Positions 1 to 6,742 of a stretch of 7,822 nt of DNA are shown here, piece by piece. Source of the DNA: Smithellaceae bacterium (GTDB taxonomy: Bacteria > Desulfobacterota > Syntrophia > Syntrophales > JAQULV01); NCBI GenBank assembly GCA_028718405.1, contig JAQULV010000044.1, positions 1 to 7,822 on the forward strand, read 5' to 3'. A program made the translations under genes and the position numbers. Each line of letters opens with the position of its first letter. The first letter of the stretch is position 1. Below the pieces are notes generated by a model. It ran no database searches. It was given only the letters and a program-made list of their open reading frames with translations, and was not told where the DNA came from.

Positions 1-608
1 ATGCCACCATCGACGATATTCTGGAGCTGATCAGCAAGTACGGGCACACGCGGATGCCCGTCTTCAGCGGCAACATCGATAACATCGTGGGTATCTTAAA
101 CGTCAAGGACCTAGTTAAATATTGGTACCGCGACGTTACCGAAAAAGACATCCTGTCAACACTTCGCAGACCTTACTATATACCGGAGACGAAGAATACA
201 CAGCTTTTACTTCACGAACTGAAGCAGCGGAAATACCACATGGCCATTGTCATCGATGAGTATGGAGGTACCTCCGGTCTTGTAACCCTGGAGGACTTGA
301 TAGAAGAGATTGTCGGGGAGATTCAGGATGAACACGACGCGAAAGAGGGGCATATCGTGGAGCTGCCCGAGGGATACTATCTGGTCGATGCCAAGATTGA
401 GATCGAGGAAATAGAGGATTTCTTCGGGGTGAAGTTTGAGGAAGGCAAATACGAGACACTAGGTGGGCTTATCCTGCACAATCTGAAGAGAATACCACTT
501 TCCGGCGAGATGATCAGTATCGGGGAGTTGGAGATGACGATCGACTCCGCCGACGAGAGGAGTATAAAGAAAGTGAAGCTCAGAAGGATCCTGGATGAAG
601 AGCAATAG
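1..608 (+). CDS. ybeX: CorC/YbeX-type CBS-domain protein (5' truncated by window edge)
   Basis: The reading frame is open from base 3 and ends at TAG 606-608, giving 201 visible residues; the N-terminus lies outside the window. In order there are the end of a first CBS domain (about residues 1-42), a second CBS domain (about 55-112) with the family hallmark [20 protein letters not shown] at 84-103, and a CorC_HlyC (transporter-associated) domain at about 120-200, including the typical ETLGGLI. CBS pairs bind adenosyl nucleotides. Proteins of this family have been linked to magnesium/cobalt handling, and YbeX also to ribosome metabolism. The adjacent lnt favours the short soluble YbeX type. 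A larger form with an N-terminal DUF21 membrane domain cannot be excluded, because that part would be off-window. The stop codon overlaps lnt by 14 bases, so the two are translationally coupled. Family assignment is firm; subtype and physiological role are inferred. Confidence 0.9.
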   Translation, partial: ATIDDILELISKYGHTRMPVFSGNIDNIVGILNVKDLVKYWYRDVTEKDILSTLRRPYYIPETKNTQLLLHELKQRKYHMAIVIDEYGGTSGLVTLEDLIEEIVGEIQDEHDAKEGHIVELPEGYYLVDAKIEIEEIEDFFGVKFEEGKYETLGGLILHNLKRIPLSGEMISIGELEMTIDSADERSIKKVKLRRILDEEQ

Positions 609-2151
609 ATACGAAAGCGGCCCGAGAAGGATCAACGCTTATCTGCTGGTTCTTTTCACGGGATTTCTTATTATTCTCTCCTTTCCCAAATTTGGCCATG
701 GCATTTTCGCCTGGGTGGCATTGGTACCCTTCCTTTTCGCCATAAAGGATACGCATCCGCTAAAGGCCATGGGCCTCGGTTTCCTGGCGGGAATACTTGG
801 TTTCACGGGTATGCTCTACTGGATCGCCTACGTTGTTGTAACTTACGGCTACTTGCCACTCTACGTAGGCATTCCGGTGATGCTCCTCTTGGCTGCCTAC
901 ATGAGTCTGTACTTAGCCCTCTTCGCGGGTGGTATCCGTTATCTCAGCGCAAGAAAGATACCTCTTGTCCTCTCGGCGCCGGCCTTGTGGACCGTCCTCG
1001 AATACATCAGGTCCCATCTGTTCACCGGGTTCCCCTGGGAGAATATCGGCTACTCGCAATACAGGTTTGAAATGCTACGTCAGGCAGCGGATATCTTCGG
1101 TGTCTTCGGGATATCTTTTATTATCGTTCTTATTAATGTCATGGTCTATGATCTCCTGGCCAAAAAGAATGCAAAGAAGATCTTAATTGCCGAGGCGGCG
1201 CTGGGAATTTGTCTGATAGTGGTGCTTAACCTTTACGGTTATCTCCGTACTGAGGAGATTAAGCGCATCATTCCTAACGCAGAGAAGCTCAATGTCATGC
1301 TTGTTCAAGGCAACATTGAGCAGGACATCAAGTGGAATCCCGCCTACCAGGTGGCCACGGTAAGCAAATATTGCCAACTCACGCTTGCCGATCCGCCTAC
1401 GAGGGAGACACTTGTGGTATGGCCGGAGACGGCGGCCCCCTTCTATTTTCAGGATGAGAACTTTCTCCACCATGCAATCGCTGGAGCGGCGAAGCTGACG
1501 GGCAGTTGGCTCCTTCTGGGCTCACCCGCCTACGACAAGATAGGGGCTGACCGCTACGATTTCTCCAACAGTGCTTTCCTTCTGTCGCCAAGTGGCATCA
1601 TCGCCGGCAGGTACGACAAGGTCCATCTGGTCCCCTATGGGGAATACGTGCCCCTGCGCCGCTTCTTTCCTTTTATTGGCAGGCTGGTAGCGGGTGTCGG
1701 GGATTTCAAGGAGGGGAGGGGATTCTATCCCCTCACGATGGGAAACCACAAGCTGGGACTCATGATCTGTTACGAAGGAATACTTCCTGAGGCGGGGCGC
1801 GCTTACAAGAGGCGTGGGACCGACCTCCTGGTGAACATCACCAATGATGCTTGGTTCGGCAAGACGTCGGCACCATATCAACACGTTTCGATGACCGTTT
1901 TCCGCGCCATTGAGAATCGTCTCTACGTGGTCAGGGCTGCCAACACGGGGATAACGGGCGTAATCGACCCACTCGGAAATATCGCCGGCGCTACGAGCTT
2001 ATTTCAGGATGCGAGTGTCAAGGGCACGGTAGCCTTTCTCAGGATTCCCACGATCTATGAGAAATACGGCGATCTGTTCGTCCCTCTGTGTGTGATCTTA
2101 CTGATAGTTATATTTATCTCATCAAGGAAAGGAACAAAGGCAAATGATTGA
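595..2151 (+). CDS. lnt: Apolipoprotein N-acyltransferase
   Basis: This inner-membrane enzyme adds the third acyl chain, taken from phospholipid, to the N-terminal cysteine of diacylated lipoproteins. The 518-residue length is normal for the family. An N-terminal bundle of hydrophobic helices (about residues 14-216) is followed by a nitrilase-like periplasmic domain (about 232-480) and a last membrane helix (about 494-510). The expected Glu-Lys-Cys triad is visible: E278 in VVWPETAAP, K342 in GRYDKVHLVPYGEYVP and C392 in MICYEG, with the accessory glutamate E350. LLVNITNDAWFG (411-422) is also typical. The ATG at 595 is supported by GAAGGA at 583-588, six bases upstream and inside the preceding gene. 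The reading frame overlaps ybeX by 14 bases and prfB by 8 bases (ATGATTGA), so all three genes are probably one transcript. No key residue is missing; an active enzyme is expected. Confidence 0.97.
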   Translation: MKSNRYESGPRRINAYLLVLFTGFLIILSFPKFGHGIFAWVALVPFLFAIKDTHPLKAMGLGFLAGILGFTGMLYWIAYVVVTYGYLPLYVGIPVMLLLAAYMSLYLALFAGGIRYLSARKIPLVLSAPALWTVLEYIRSHLFTGFPWENIGYSQYRFEMLRQAADIFGVFGISFIIVLINVMVYDLLAKKNAKKILIAEAALGICLIVVLNLYGYLRTEEIKRIIPNAEKLNVMLVQGNIEQDIKWNPAYQVATVSKYCQLTLADPPTRETLVVWPETAAPFYFQDENFLHHAIAGAAKLTGSWLLLGSPAYDKIGADRYDFSNSAFLLSPSGIIAGRYDKVHLVPYGEYVPLRRFFPFIGRLVAGVGDFKEGRGFYPLTMGNHKLGLMICYEGILPEAGRAYKRRGTDLLVNITNDAWFGKTSAPYQHVSMTVFRAIENRLYVVRAANTGITGVIDPLGNIAGATSLFQDASVKGTVAFLRIPTIYEKYGDLFVPLCVILLIVIFISSRKGTKAND

Positions 2152-3236
2152 AGGGCTGCAGGAGAGACTCATCGACGTGAGGAAGAGAATAGACAATATC
2201 GGAGACCGTCTTTGACGTTACGGATAAAGAACTGAGGATCAAAGAACTGGAGTCGCTGACCCTGAGGGATGATTTCTGGAATGATCCTCAAAAGGCCAGC
2301 GAAGTCCTGAAAGAAAAAGACGGGCTCCTGGAGAGCATCGACAACTGGAGGAGGCAGCACCGGGATATCGAGGACCTCCAGATGCTTTTCGCCATGGCCG
2401 ATGAAGAAAAAGATATTGAAGCCCTAGAGGAAGTAAGCCGTGAACTTGAAGCGTTGGCACCGAGGGTCAGGTCGGCCGAATTGCAGCTCATGCTGCGTAC
2501 GCCTGAGGATCCCCTGGATGCAATCGTCTCCATCCATGCCGGGGCAGGCGGCACCGAAGCCCAAGACTGGGCCGAGATGCTACTGAGGATGTATCTTAGG
2601 TGGGCAGAACGGCGGGGGTTCAAAACCGCCATCATCGATTACCTGCCCGGTGAAGAAGCCGGGCTGAAGAGCGTATCCTTCACCTTGGCAGGGCATTACG
2701 CTTACGGCTACGCGAAGGCCGAGATAGGCATCCACAGACTCGTGAGGATCTCTCCTTTCGATGCCGGCGCGAGAAGGCACACCTCTTTTGCCTCCGTTTT
2801 TGTTTATCCGGAGGTAGATGACAGCATCGTCATCGACATAGACGAGAAGGATCTGCGTATAGACACGTACCGCTCGCAGGGTGCCGGCGGTCAGCACGTG
2901 AACAAAACCGACTCGGCGGTAAGGATTACCCACGTCCCCACGGGAATTGTCGTTCAATGCCAGAACGAGAGATCGCAGCACAAGAACAAGTCGATGGCCA
3001 TGAAATATCTGCGCTCAAGACTGTATGAGCTGAAACTCAGAGAAAGAAATGAAAAGCTTGACGAGGTGAACAAGACGAAGAAGGACATTGCTTGGGGAAG
3101 TCAGATACGCTCCTACGTGCTGCACCCCTATAGACTCGTGAAAGACCACCGGACAAACTTGGAAACAGGCAACGTGACCCGCGTATTGGATGGCGACATC
3201 GATGATTTCGTCGAAACCTATCTGATGTCGTCATAA
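2144..3236 (+). CDS. prfB: Peptide chain release factor 2, made by programmed +1 frameshift
   Basis: RF2 recognises UGA and UAA stop codons in the ribosomal A site and triggers peptide release. ATG 2144 opens 23 sense codons (protein start MIEGLQERLIDVRKRI) ending at an in-frame TGA, 2213-2215. Skipping T2213 continues in the +1 frame from GAC 2214 to the TAA at 3234-3236, giving 363 residues (E. coli RF2 has 365). The helical domain 1 spans about residues 1-100. The UGA-reading tripeptide SPF is at 203-205, in RISPFDAGARRH. The catalytic GGQ is at 248-250, in YRSQGAGGQHVNKTDSAV. AAAGGA (2128-2133) and AAAGG (2136-2140) lie before the ATG. Starting at the later in-frame ATG 2382 would lose 79 residues of domain 1, so that start is not credible. 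It overlaps lnt by 8 bases. Expression is expected to be autoregulated: low RF2 favours frameshifting and hence more RF2. Confidence 0.96.
2201..2216 (+). promoter_or_regulatory. RF2 programmed +1 frameshift site
   Basis: The slippery CTT (2210-2212) is followed by TGA (2213-2215) and C2216, the CUU UGA C heptamer shared by most bacterial prfB genes. The upstream frame (from 2144) and the downstream frame differ by exactly +1, and the joined protein reads through as RF2. A Shine-Dalgarno-like GGAG lies at 2201-2204, five bases before CTT. In E. coli the stimulator is AGGGGG followed by TAT, so the one here is shorter and about one base further away. The site itself is seen directly; its efficiency is not known. 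Confidence 0.95.
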
Positions 3237-3261
3237 ATCCGCGTGTAATTTTGCCCAGAAC

Positions 3262-3291
3262 GGCCGCAGAGGGTAACTTCACCCGGCCTCT
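3262..3291 (+). terminator. Weak hairpin, possible terminator of the ybeX-lnt-prfB operon
   Basis: Twenty-five bases after the prfB stop, GGGT (3271-3274) can pair with ACCC (3281-3284) around a six-base loop. The stem can be extended either by GGCC 3262-3265 with GGCC 3285-3288 across a bulge, or by AGA 3268-3270 with TCT 3289-3291. It is followed only by a mixed TTCACATATTTGTG stretch, not a clean T-run, so it is a poor intrinsic terminator. The position is right for ending the operon; the call is tentative. Confidence 0.3.
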
Positions 3292-3329
3292 TCACATATT
3301 TGTGTCTGCAGCATCCCCTGGAATTAAAC

Positions 3330-3358
3330 TTTTGGAAATGAACAAACTATGGTATACA
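3330..3358 (+). promoter_or_regulatory. Candidate sigma-70-type promoter for mltD (extended -10)
   Basis: TATACA (3353-3358) is preceded by TGG (3350-3352), which gives an extended -10 element. A poor -35, TTTTGG at 3330-3335, sits 17 bases upstream; an alternative, TTGGAA at 3332-3337, is 15 bases upstream. Transcription would start near 3365 and leave a leader of about 100 bases before the mltD ATG. The surrounding DNA is the most AT-rich of the intergenic gap. This is pattern matching only. Confidence 0.4.
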
Positions 3359-3362
3359 GCTC

Positions 3363-3379
3363 ACTGCTGATCAGGCAGT
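3363..3379 (+). promoter_or_regulatory. Interrupted palindrome at the predicted mltD transcript start
   Basis: ACTGCTGATCAGGCAGT is a near-perfect dyad: the arms ACTGC and GCAGT flank the palindrome TGATCA, with one extra G on the right arm. It lies 4-5 bases downstream of the candidate -10, over the predicted +1. That position suits an operator for a repressor. As RNA it could instead form a 5-bp hairpin with a 7-base loop. I do not recognise it as the site of a known regulator. Confidence 0.25.
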
Positions 3380-3413
3380 ATCTTAGGATCAAAAGTATTT
3401 AAATGTTGGAATT

Positions 3414-3440
3414 TGCCGGGTATCAGGAGAGATGCCGGTG
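3414..3440 (+). promoter_or_regulatory. Leader hairpin upstream of mltD with an AGGAGA loop
   Basis: CCGG (3416-3419) pairs with CCGG (3435-3438). After a single bulged G, TATC (3421-3424) pairs with GATG (3431-3434), closing the loop AGGAGA (3425-3430). Two wobble pairs (T3414-G3440 and G3415-T3439) can extend the stem to ten pairs. The loop resembles a Shine-Dalgarno sequence and lies 27 bases upstream of the real one (AAAGGAG, 3452-3458). No known riboswitch family is recognised; a regulatory role is inference. Confidence 0.3.
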
Positions 3441-3466
3441 CGACAGACGACAAAGGAGTATGCCCC

Positions 3467-5212
3467 ATGTCTAAGCTAAGACTTGCCGTAACCGTAACTT
3501 TCATCCTGATTCTCAATCTCGCCCTCTTTTCCGCGAATACATATGCGGATGCCACCCAGGATAAATCTACAGGAAGCATTACCTCACCGACTGAAAAGAC
3601 GACGCTCAAGGAAACATCGAAGACCGAAGATTCCATTTCCACGATGATCAACGCTGCCGAGGAAAAAACCGGTCCTGAAGGCAAGACCGATCAAGATATC
3701 GTCGACGACAAAGACATTTCTGCCGTTGTCAACGGTAAAGATCTGGAACACAAAGAGGAGCAGGACATCATGGAGAATGCCCTGGATCTCCTCAATGAAT
3801 CGCAGAGCGCCTGGATAAAGGGGGATATTGAAAAAGCCGTCGATCTTCTGGACGAAGCCTATACCCTGATCCTGGATGCCGATGGCGATCCCGATATCGC
3901 GCGCCAGAAAGACGACCTTCGTCTTTTGATTGCGAAGAGGATCATGGCTATCTACCGTTCCCGCGAAGGCGGCGTCGTCACGAACGGAACGAGAAGCGAG
4001 GTCCCGGTAATCAGCAATGCGGATGTCGAAAAAGAGATCCGTATGTTCCAGAGCACGGAGCGGGATTTCTTCGTTGAGTCCTATAAGCGCTCAGCCCTTT
4101 TCCGTCCGATCATCCTTCGGGAGCTGAGAAAAGCTGGACTCCCTGAGGAACTCTCCTGGCTGCCGCTGGTCGAGAGCGGTTTTAAGATCTGCGCCCTTTC
4201 CAGGGCCAGGGCCTTGGGATTGTGGCAGTTCATACCATCCACCGGCTATAAATTCGGACTCAGCCGCGATGAATGGATCGACGAGCGGATGGATGTGGAG
4301 AAATCTACACGGGCCGCCATTTCGTATCTGAAAGAGCTCCACGCCATGTTCGGTGACTGGCTTACGGTACTGGCCGCTTACAACTGCGGTGAAGGCCGGG
4401 TCCTTAGGGTCATATCAGGTCAGCACATCAATTATCTGGACCGCTTCTGGGATCTTTATCGACAGCTTCCTTACGAAACGGCCCGCTACGTTCCCCGATT
4501 TCTGGCCACCGTCCTGATTATCAAAGACCCGAAGAAGTACGGCTTCGAAGATATCGGAGAAAATATTGAAAGACAGAATACCTACGTCTACGATGTGGTA
4601 AAGTCCAACAAATGTATGAAGTTGGAGGACATCGCGCAGAAACTGGAGATTTCGGGAGACAGTCTATCAAACCTGAACTCCGAATTGAGATTGAAGGTAA
4701 CGCCGGACAGGGAATATGACCTCAAGGTCCCTCCGGGAAACGTTGATCGCTTTGCCCAAGCGGCGGCCGATATCCCGCAATGGGAGCAACCGAAACCCGA
4801 ACCGAGGCGGTCCTTCGCATCGGTCGGAAAATACCGCAGTCACCGGGTGCGGAGAGGTGAAACGCTCGCCTCCATTGCTCGAAAATATGGTGTCTCCGTG
4901 CGGGCACTCAGAGTGCAGAATCACATTTCCGGGCGTGGTGGTGTCCGGGTGGGACGCTACATAAGAATCCCGGGAGGACACAAGAGCTACGCGTCGGCCG
5001 ATGATGCCGACGAGAAGGGAACGAAGAATCAGTCAATAAGGTACAAGGTGAAGAAGGGCGATACGCTGACGTCACTGGCGCGGCGTTTCGAAACTACCCC
5101 GGGTCGGATAAAGTCTGCCAATAAGATTCGCGGCAACAATCTCCGGGCGGGGCAGGTACTGAAGATAAGCCCGCAGGCCCAACAAGAGGCCGGGACAAAG
5201 AAGGGCGGCTGA
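3467..5212 (+). CDS. mltD: Exported MltD-type lytic transglycosylase with LysM repeats
   Basis: This family cleaves the MurNAc-GlcNAc bond of peptidoglycan, forming 1,6-anhydroMurNAc. The 581-residue product has a signal peptide (basic MSKLR, hydrophobic core 7-21, likely cut after A27 or A29). An acidic, probably disordered linker (30-97) and a helical region (about 98-165) follow. The lysozyme-like SLT domain spans about 195-350: catalytic E236 in WLPLVESGF, then ALGLWQFIPSTGYKFGL and VLAAYNCGEGRV. Next come one degenerate LysM-like segment (about 372-421) and two clear LysM domains (about 457-501 and 525-568), which bind glycan. There is no lipobox cysteine at the signal end, unlike the lipoprotein MltD of E. 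coli, so a soluble periplasmic protein is expected. ATG 3467 is chosen because AAAGGAG (3452-3458) lies eight bases upstream and the signal peptide starts there; a TTG start 18 codons earlier is less likely. It converges with ybeY, two bases away. Confidence 0.94.
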   Translation: MSKLRLAVTVTFILILNLALFSANTYADATQDKSTGSITSPTEKTTLKETSKTEDSISTMINAAEEKTGPEGKTDQDIVDDKDISAVVNGKDLEHKEEQDIMENALDLLNESQSAWIKGDIEKAVDLLDEAYTLILDADGDPDIARQKDDLRLLIAKRIMAIYRSREGGVVTNGTRSEVPVISNADVEKEIRMFQSTERDFFVESYKRSALFRPIILRELRKAGLPEELSWLPLVESGFKICALSRARALGLWQFIPSTGYKFGLSRDEWIDERMDVEKSTRAAISYLKELHAMFGDWLTVLAAYNCGEGRVLRVISGQHINYLDRFWDLYRQLPYETARYVPRFLATVLIIKDPKKYGFEDIGENIERQNTYVYDVVKSNKCMKLEDIAQKLEISGDSLSNLNSELRLKVTPDREYDLKVPPGNVDRFAQAAADIPQWEQPKPEPRRSFASVGKYRSHRVRRGETLASIARKYGVSVRALRVQNHISGRGGVRVGRYIRIPGGHKSYASADDADEKGTKNQSIRYKVKKGDTLTSLARRFETTPGRIKSANKIRGNNLRAGQVLKISPQAQQEAGTKKGG

Positions 5213-5214
5213 CA

Positions 5215-5673
5215 CTAGCTCTCTCCGAGCTCGTACCCCTTTAGAGCCAGGAATAGATCTCGCTCCTTGGCTTTCATAGCCAGAGATTTCTCTCTGGAAA
5301 CACTTTCGTGGTTAAATCCCAAAAGATGGAGCAATCCGTGGATAAGCAGAAAATCCATTTCGTCAGATAGAGCTATCCCTTCCTTTTGTGCATCCTGTTC
5401 GGCCCTCTCGGCGGAGATGATGATATCACCGAGTACAGTCGGATTGATGGCCCCGTGTTCCCCTTCCCGCATCGAAAAAGAGATCACGTTGGTGGGGCGG
5501 TCCCTTTTGAGATAGGCTTTGTTTATCGCTCTGATCTGTTCGTTATCCACGATGAGAACACTGACTTCGTTATCGCGGCACGCGAGAAGCCGCATGATCT
5601 TCCCGAGGGTCGATCTTATTTCCTGCTTCCTTAGGGAGATCTTCTTTTGGCGATTCTCGATGAGTATCTTCAC
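5215..5673 (-). CDS. ybeY: Endoribonuclease YbeY (rRNA maturation and ribosome quality control)
   Basis: YbeY is a small zinc-dependent cytoplasmic endoribonuclease. It acts in 16S rRNA 3'-end maturation and, with RNase R, in removing defective ribosomes. The product has 152 residues, the usual size (E. coli 155). The metal-binding signature HGLLHLLGFNH holds H112, H116 and H122. The conserved substrate-groove arginine is R59, in RPTNVISF, and LGDIIIS (81-87) is also typical. The start codon is GTG (5671-5673 on the minus strand), since no ATG fits: the next methionine, at 27, would remove a conserved strand. Its Shine-Dalgarno GGAAAGAG (5687-5680) lies within the final codons of phoH, six bases before the GTG, so translation is probably coupled. 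phoH ends three bases upstream, as in many bacteria where the two proteins work together. Everything expected of the family is present. Confidence 0.96.
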   Translation of the reverse strand: MKILIENRQKKISLRKQEIRSTLGKIMRLLACRDNEVSVLIVDNEQIRAINKAYLKRDRPTNVISFSMREGEHGAINPTVLGDIIISAERAEQDAQKEGIALSDEMDFLLIHGLLHLLGFNHESVSREKSLAMKAKERDLFLALKGYELGES

Positions 5674-5676
5674 GGT

Positions 5677-6669
5677 TTACTCTTTCCGCGGTGGGCGAGA
5701 TCGGTCCAAGTGGTTATAGGCCCGGATGATGTCCTGAACGAGGGAATGGCGTACCACGTCAATTTCAGAAAAGTGGACGAACCCGATGCCCTCGATTTTT
5801 CGTAGTATCTTCTCTGCCTCGATGAGACCGGATATGCGCTCGGAGGGAAGGTCGATCTGGGTCACGTCGCCGGTAATGACCGCCTTGGAACCGAAGCCCA
5901 GCCGGGTCAGGAACATCTTCATCTGTTCGGAGGTGGTGTTCTGAGCTTCGTCGAGGATTACGAAGGAGTCGTTCAGGGTCCTTCCCCGCATGAACGCCAG
6001 AGGTGCCACTTCGATTACCCCCTTTTGTATGAGCGCGCTACCCTTGTCGAAGTCCATCATATCGAACAGGGCATCGTAGAGCGGGCGGAGGTAAGGATTT
6101 ACCTTTTCCGAGAGATCTCCGGGCAGAAATCCCAGTTTCTCGCCGGCCTCTACAGCGGGACGGGCCAGAATAATGCGGTTCACCTTCTTTTCTAGAAAAG
6201 CGGAGACCGCAGCGGCCATGGCCAGATAGGTCTTTCCGGTGCCGGCGGGTCCGATGCCGAATACCATGTCCTTCTTGCGTATTGCGTCGATGTATTGCTT
6301 CTGTGCGGCGCTCTTGGGGGTGATGATTCTCTTCTTGGCGGATATGAAAACGGTGTCCAAAAAAATCTTCTCCAGATCGGCCTTGCGGTCGGCGCAGAGG
6401 ATACGGTGGGCGTAATCGATGTCGGAGAAATAGAGAGGGTATCCTTTCTCAACGATGCCGTACAACTGCAGGAGCAGATTCTTAGTAAAATTGACGGCGG
6501 TCTTTTCGCCCGTAAGAGAGATGACATTGCCGCGGATGCCGATCTTAACCGCCTCTCTCTTCTCGATTAATTTTATATTTTTGTCATTCTCGCCGAGAAG
6601 GATCCTCAAAACGTCATTCCTGGCCAGGGTGATCTTCTCTGTAACGATCTCTTCCTCTTTTGGGGCCAT
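5677..6669 (-). CDS. ybeZ: PhoH-family ATPase (YbeZ type)
   Basis: A cytoplasmic P-loop ATPase of the PhoH family, 330 residues; the partner of YbeY in rRNA processing, with RNA helicase-like activity proposed for the family. The N-terminal part (about 15-75) looks like the KH-like RNA-binding region of YbeZ proteins. The ATPase domain (about 115-320) has Walker A GPAGTGKT at 140-147, Walker B VILDEAQN at 237-244, TGDVTQIDL at 267-275 and an arginine in DVVRH (R308). The ATG at 6669 is fixed by a TAG in the same frame four codons upstream; a modest GGTAGG (6683-6678) precedes it by eight bases. ybeY follows after three bases. Upstream, 73 bases separate it from the M20 gene on the same strand; I see no clear promoter or terminator there, so read-through from M20 is plausible. 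The older name phoH is also used. Only partner and cellular role are inferred from the family. Confidence 0.95.
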   Translation of the reverse strand: MAPKEEEIVTEKITLARNDVLRILLGENDKNIKLIEKREAVKIGIRGNVISLTGEKTAVNFTKNLLLQLYGIVEKGYPLYFSDIDYAHRILCADRKADLEKIFLDTVFISAKKRIITPKSAAQKQYIDAIRKKDMVFGIGPAGTGKTYLAMAAAVSAFLEKKVNRIILARPAVEAGEKLGFLPGDLSEKVNPYLRPLYDALFDMMDFDKGSALIQKGVIEVAPLAFMRGRTLNDSFVILDEAQNTTSEQMKMFLTRLGFGSKAVITGDVTQIDLPSERISGLIEAEKILRKIEGIGFVHFSEIDVVRHSLVQDIIRAYNHLDRSRPPRKE

Positions 6670-6742
6670 GTCGTCAACCTACCGGGATATTTATTGGATC
6701 ATTGCCTAGCACGGTTTCCCGGGGACGACAAACAATTCTTTC

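Noticed and set aside
1522..1884. 120-codon minus-strand open frame inside lnt
   Set aside because: It lies wholly opposite a conserved gene, shows no recognisable domain and has arginine/proline-rich shadow-like composition.
2213..2215. In-frame TGA early in prfB as a sign of a pseudogene or sequencing error
   Set aside because: It lies in CTT TGA C, and the +1 frame restores a full-length RF2 with intact SPF and GGQ motifs. This is programmed recoding.
2580..2981. 133-codon minus-strand open frame inside prfB
   Set aside because: It is antisense to the most conserved part of RF2, including the GGQ region, and has no family resemblance.
3317..3336. Sigma-54 (-24/-12) promoter at CTGGAATTAAACTTTTGGAA
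   Set aside because: A GG is present, but the required GC at -12 with correct spacing is missing.
3413..3466. TTG start giving MltD an extra 18 residues
   Set aside because: No good ribosome binding site is suitably spaced before it, while AAAGGAG lies eight bases before ATG 3467, and the signal peptide begins exactly there.
3237..3466. Riboswitch (for example c-di-GMP/GEMM) or small RNA gene in the prfB-mltD gap
   Set aside because: Hairpins exist, but none of the conserved core sequences of riboswitch families I know is present. They are kept only as unassigned leader elements.
6670..6742. Dedicated promoter or terminator between the M20 gene and phoH
   Set aside because: On the minus strand only loose matches such as TTGTTT occur, without a suitable -10, and the CCCGGG-centred symmetry is too short for a terminator.
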